DNA of 64,000 nt from positions 9,778,517 through 9,842,516 of the forward strand of contig OX442318.1 of assembly GCA_949358305.1 (NCBI GenBank), in the 5' to 3' direction. Below, piece by piece: positions 63,831 through 64,000 of the stretch. The position numbers and the translations under genes are program-made. The stretch is from Strigamia acuminata. Lineage: Eukaryota > Arthropoda > Chilopoda > Geophilomorpha > Linotaeniidae. A model generated the notes under the pieces. The model did no database searches. It saw only the letters and a list, made by a program, of their open reading frames with translations, and was not told the DNA's origin. Numbering within the stretch: position 1 is the first letter of the stretch; the number at the start of each line of letters is the position of its first letter.

Positions 63831-64000
63831 GTAAGCGAATAAACACTTTCTGCTAATATTGATCAAATTCCGACTCTGCCTTACGCAATCATCCACCTAT
63901 GACTTAAAGAGAACCAGCATAGTCAGAAACAAAAAAAGCTTCCCTGCAGTACAGGAACAAAAAAAGCTTCCCTGCAGTACAGGAACAAAAAAAGCTTCCC
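63831..64000 (+). other. Start of the next intron with a 28-base tandem repeat at the window edge
   Basis: From 63928 the unit AACAAAAAAAGCTTCCCTGC + AGTACAGG repeats at least 2.6 times and runs off the window. The repeat begins under 100 bases after the donor. Confidence 0.9.

Noticed and set aside
1-64000. tRNA, rRNA or other RNA genes
   Set aside because: No cloverleaf with matching B-box and acceptor stem, and no rRNA-like conserved block, was noticed by eye. A covariance-model scan would be needed to exclude degenerate copies.

Overview
The window is AT-rich animal DNA holding most of one large plus-strand gene, a Dscam-type (Down syndrome cell adhesion molecule) receptor. Twenty-four exons between 2319 and 63830 splice into one uninterrupted frame of 1335 codons. 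The order is Ig5, Ig6, Ig7, Ig8, Ig9, FN3-1 to FN3-4, Ig10, FN3-5, FN3-6, a membrane segment and the start of the cytoplasmic tail. This is the canonical Dscam layout (9 Ig, 4 FN3, 1 Ig, 2 FN3, TM). The promoter, signal peptide and Ig1-4 must lie upstream of base 1, and the rest of the tail beyond 64000. The protein most resembles arthropod Dscam, for example the Ig5 start DAAPVL, the Ig6 start PYIRPM, the FN3-2 stretch NGEILGYYVGY and the tail stretch DDICPYATF. I infer an arthropod, perhaps outside the insects, because the exon equivalent to the fly's hypervariable Ig7 (exon 9) cluster is single here. The species cannot be fixed from sequence alone.

Layout: 1-2318 is intron sequence. Ig5 to Ig9 lie at 2319-26420, spread over introns of 1-6 kb. 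FN3-1 and FN3-2 (29603-43194) are separated by very long introns. FN3-3 to FN3-6 with Ig10 are packed into 47949-52269, with some introns of only 70-90 bases. A 6.3 kb intron precedes the membrane exon (58552-58725), followed by tail exons at 60668-60844 and 63679-63830. Between the last two, a same-phase exon at 62375-62475 ends in a stop codon, with poly(A) signals before the next exon. It looks like an alternative last exon giving a short-tailed receptor.

Introns: most of the rest is a dense field of small non-autonomous inverted-repeat transposons. Some have TA target duplications (Tc1/mariner-pogo style) and some TTA (PIF/Harbinger style). Several are nested, and related copies elsewhere in the window supply empty sites that prove the insertion points. 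There are also long minisatellites (units of 19-31 bases). I saw no transposase gene, no RNA gene and no second protein gene.
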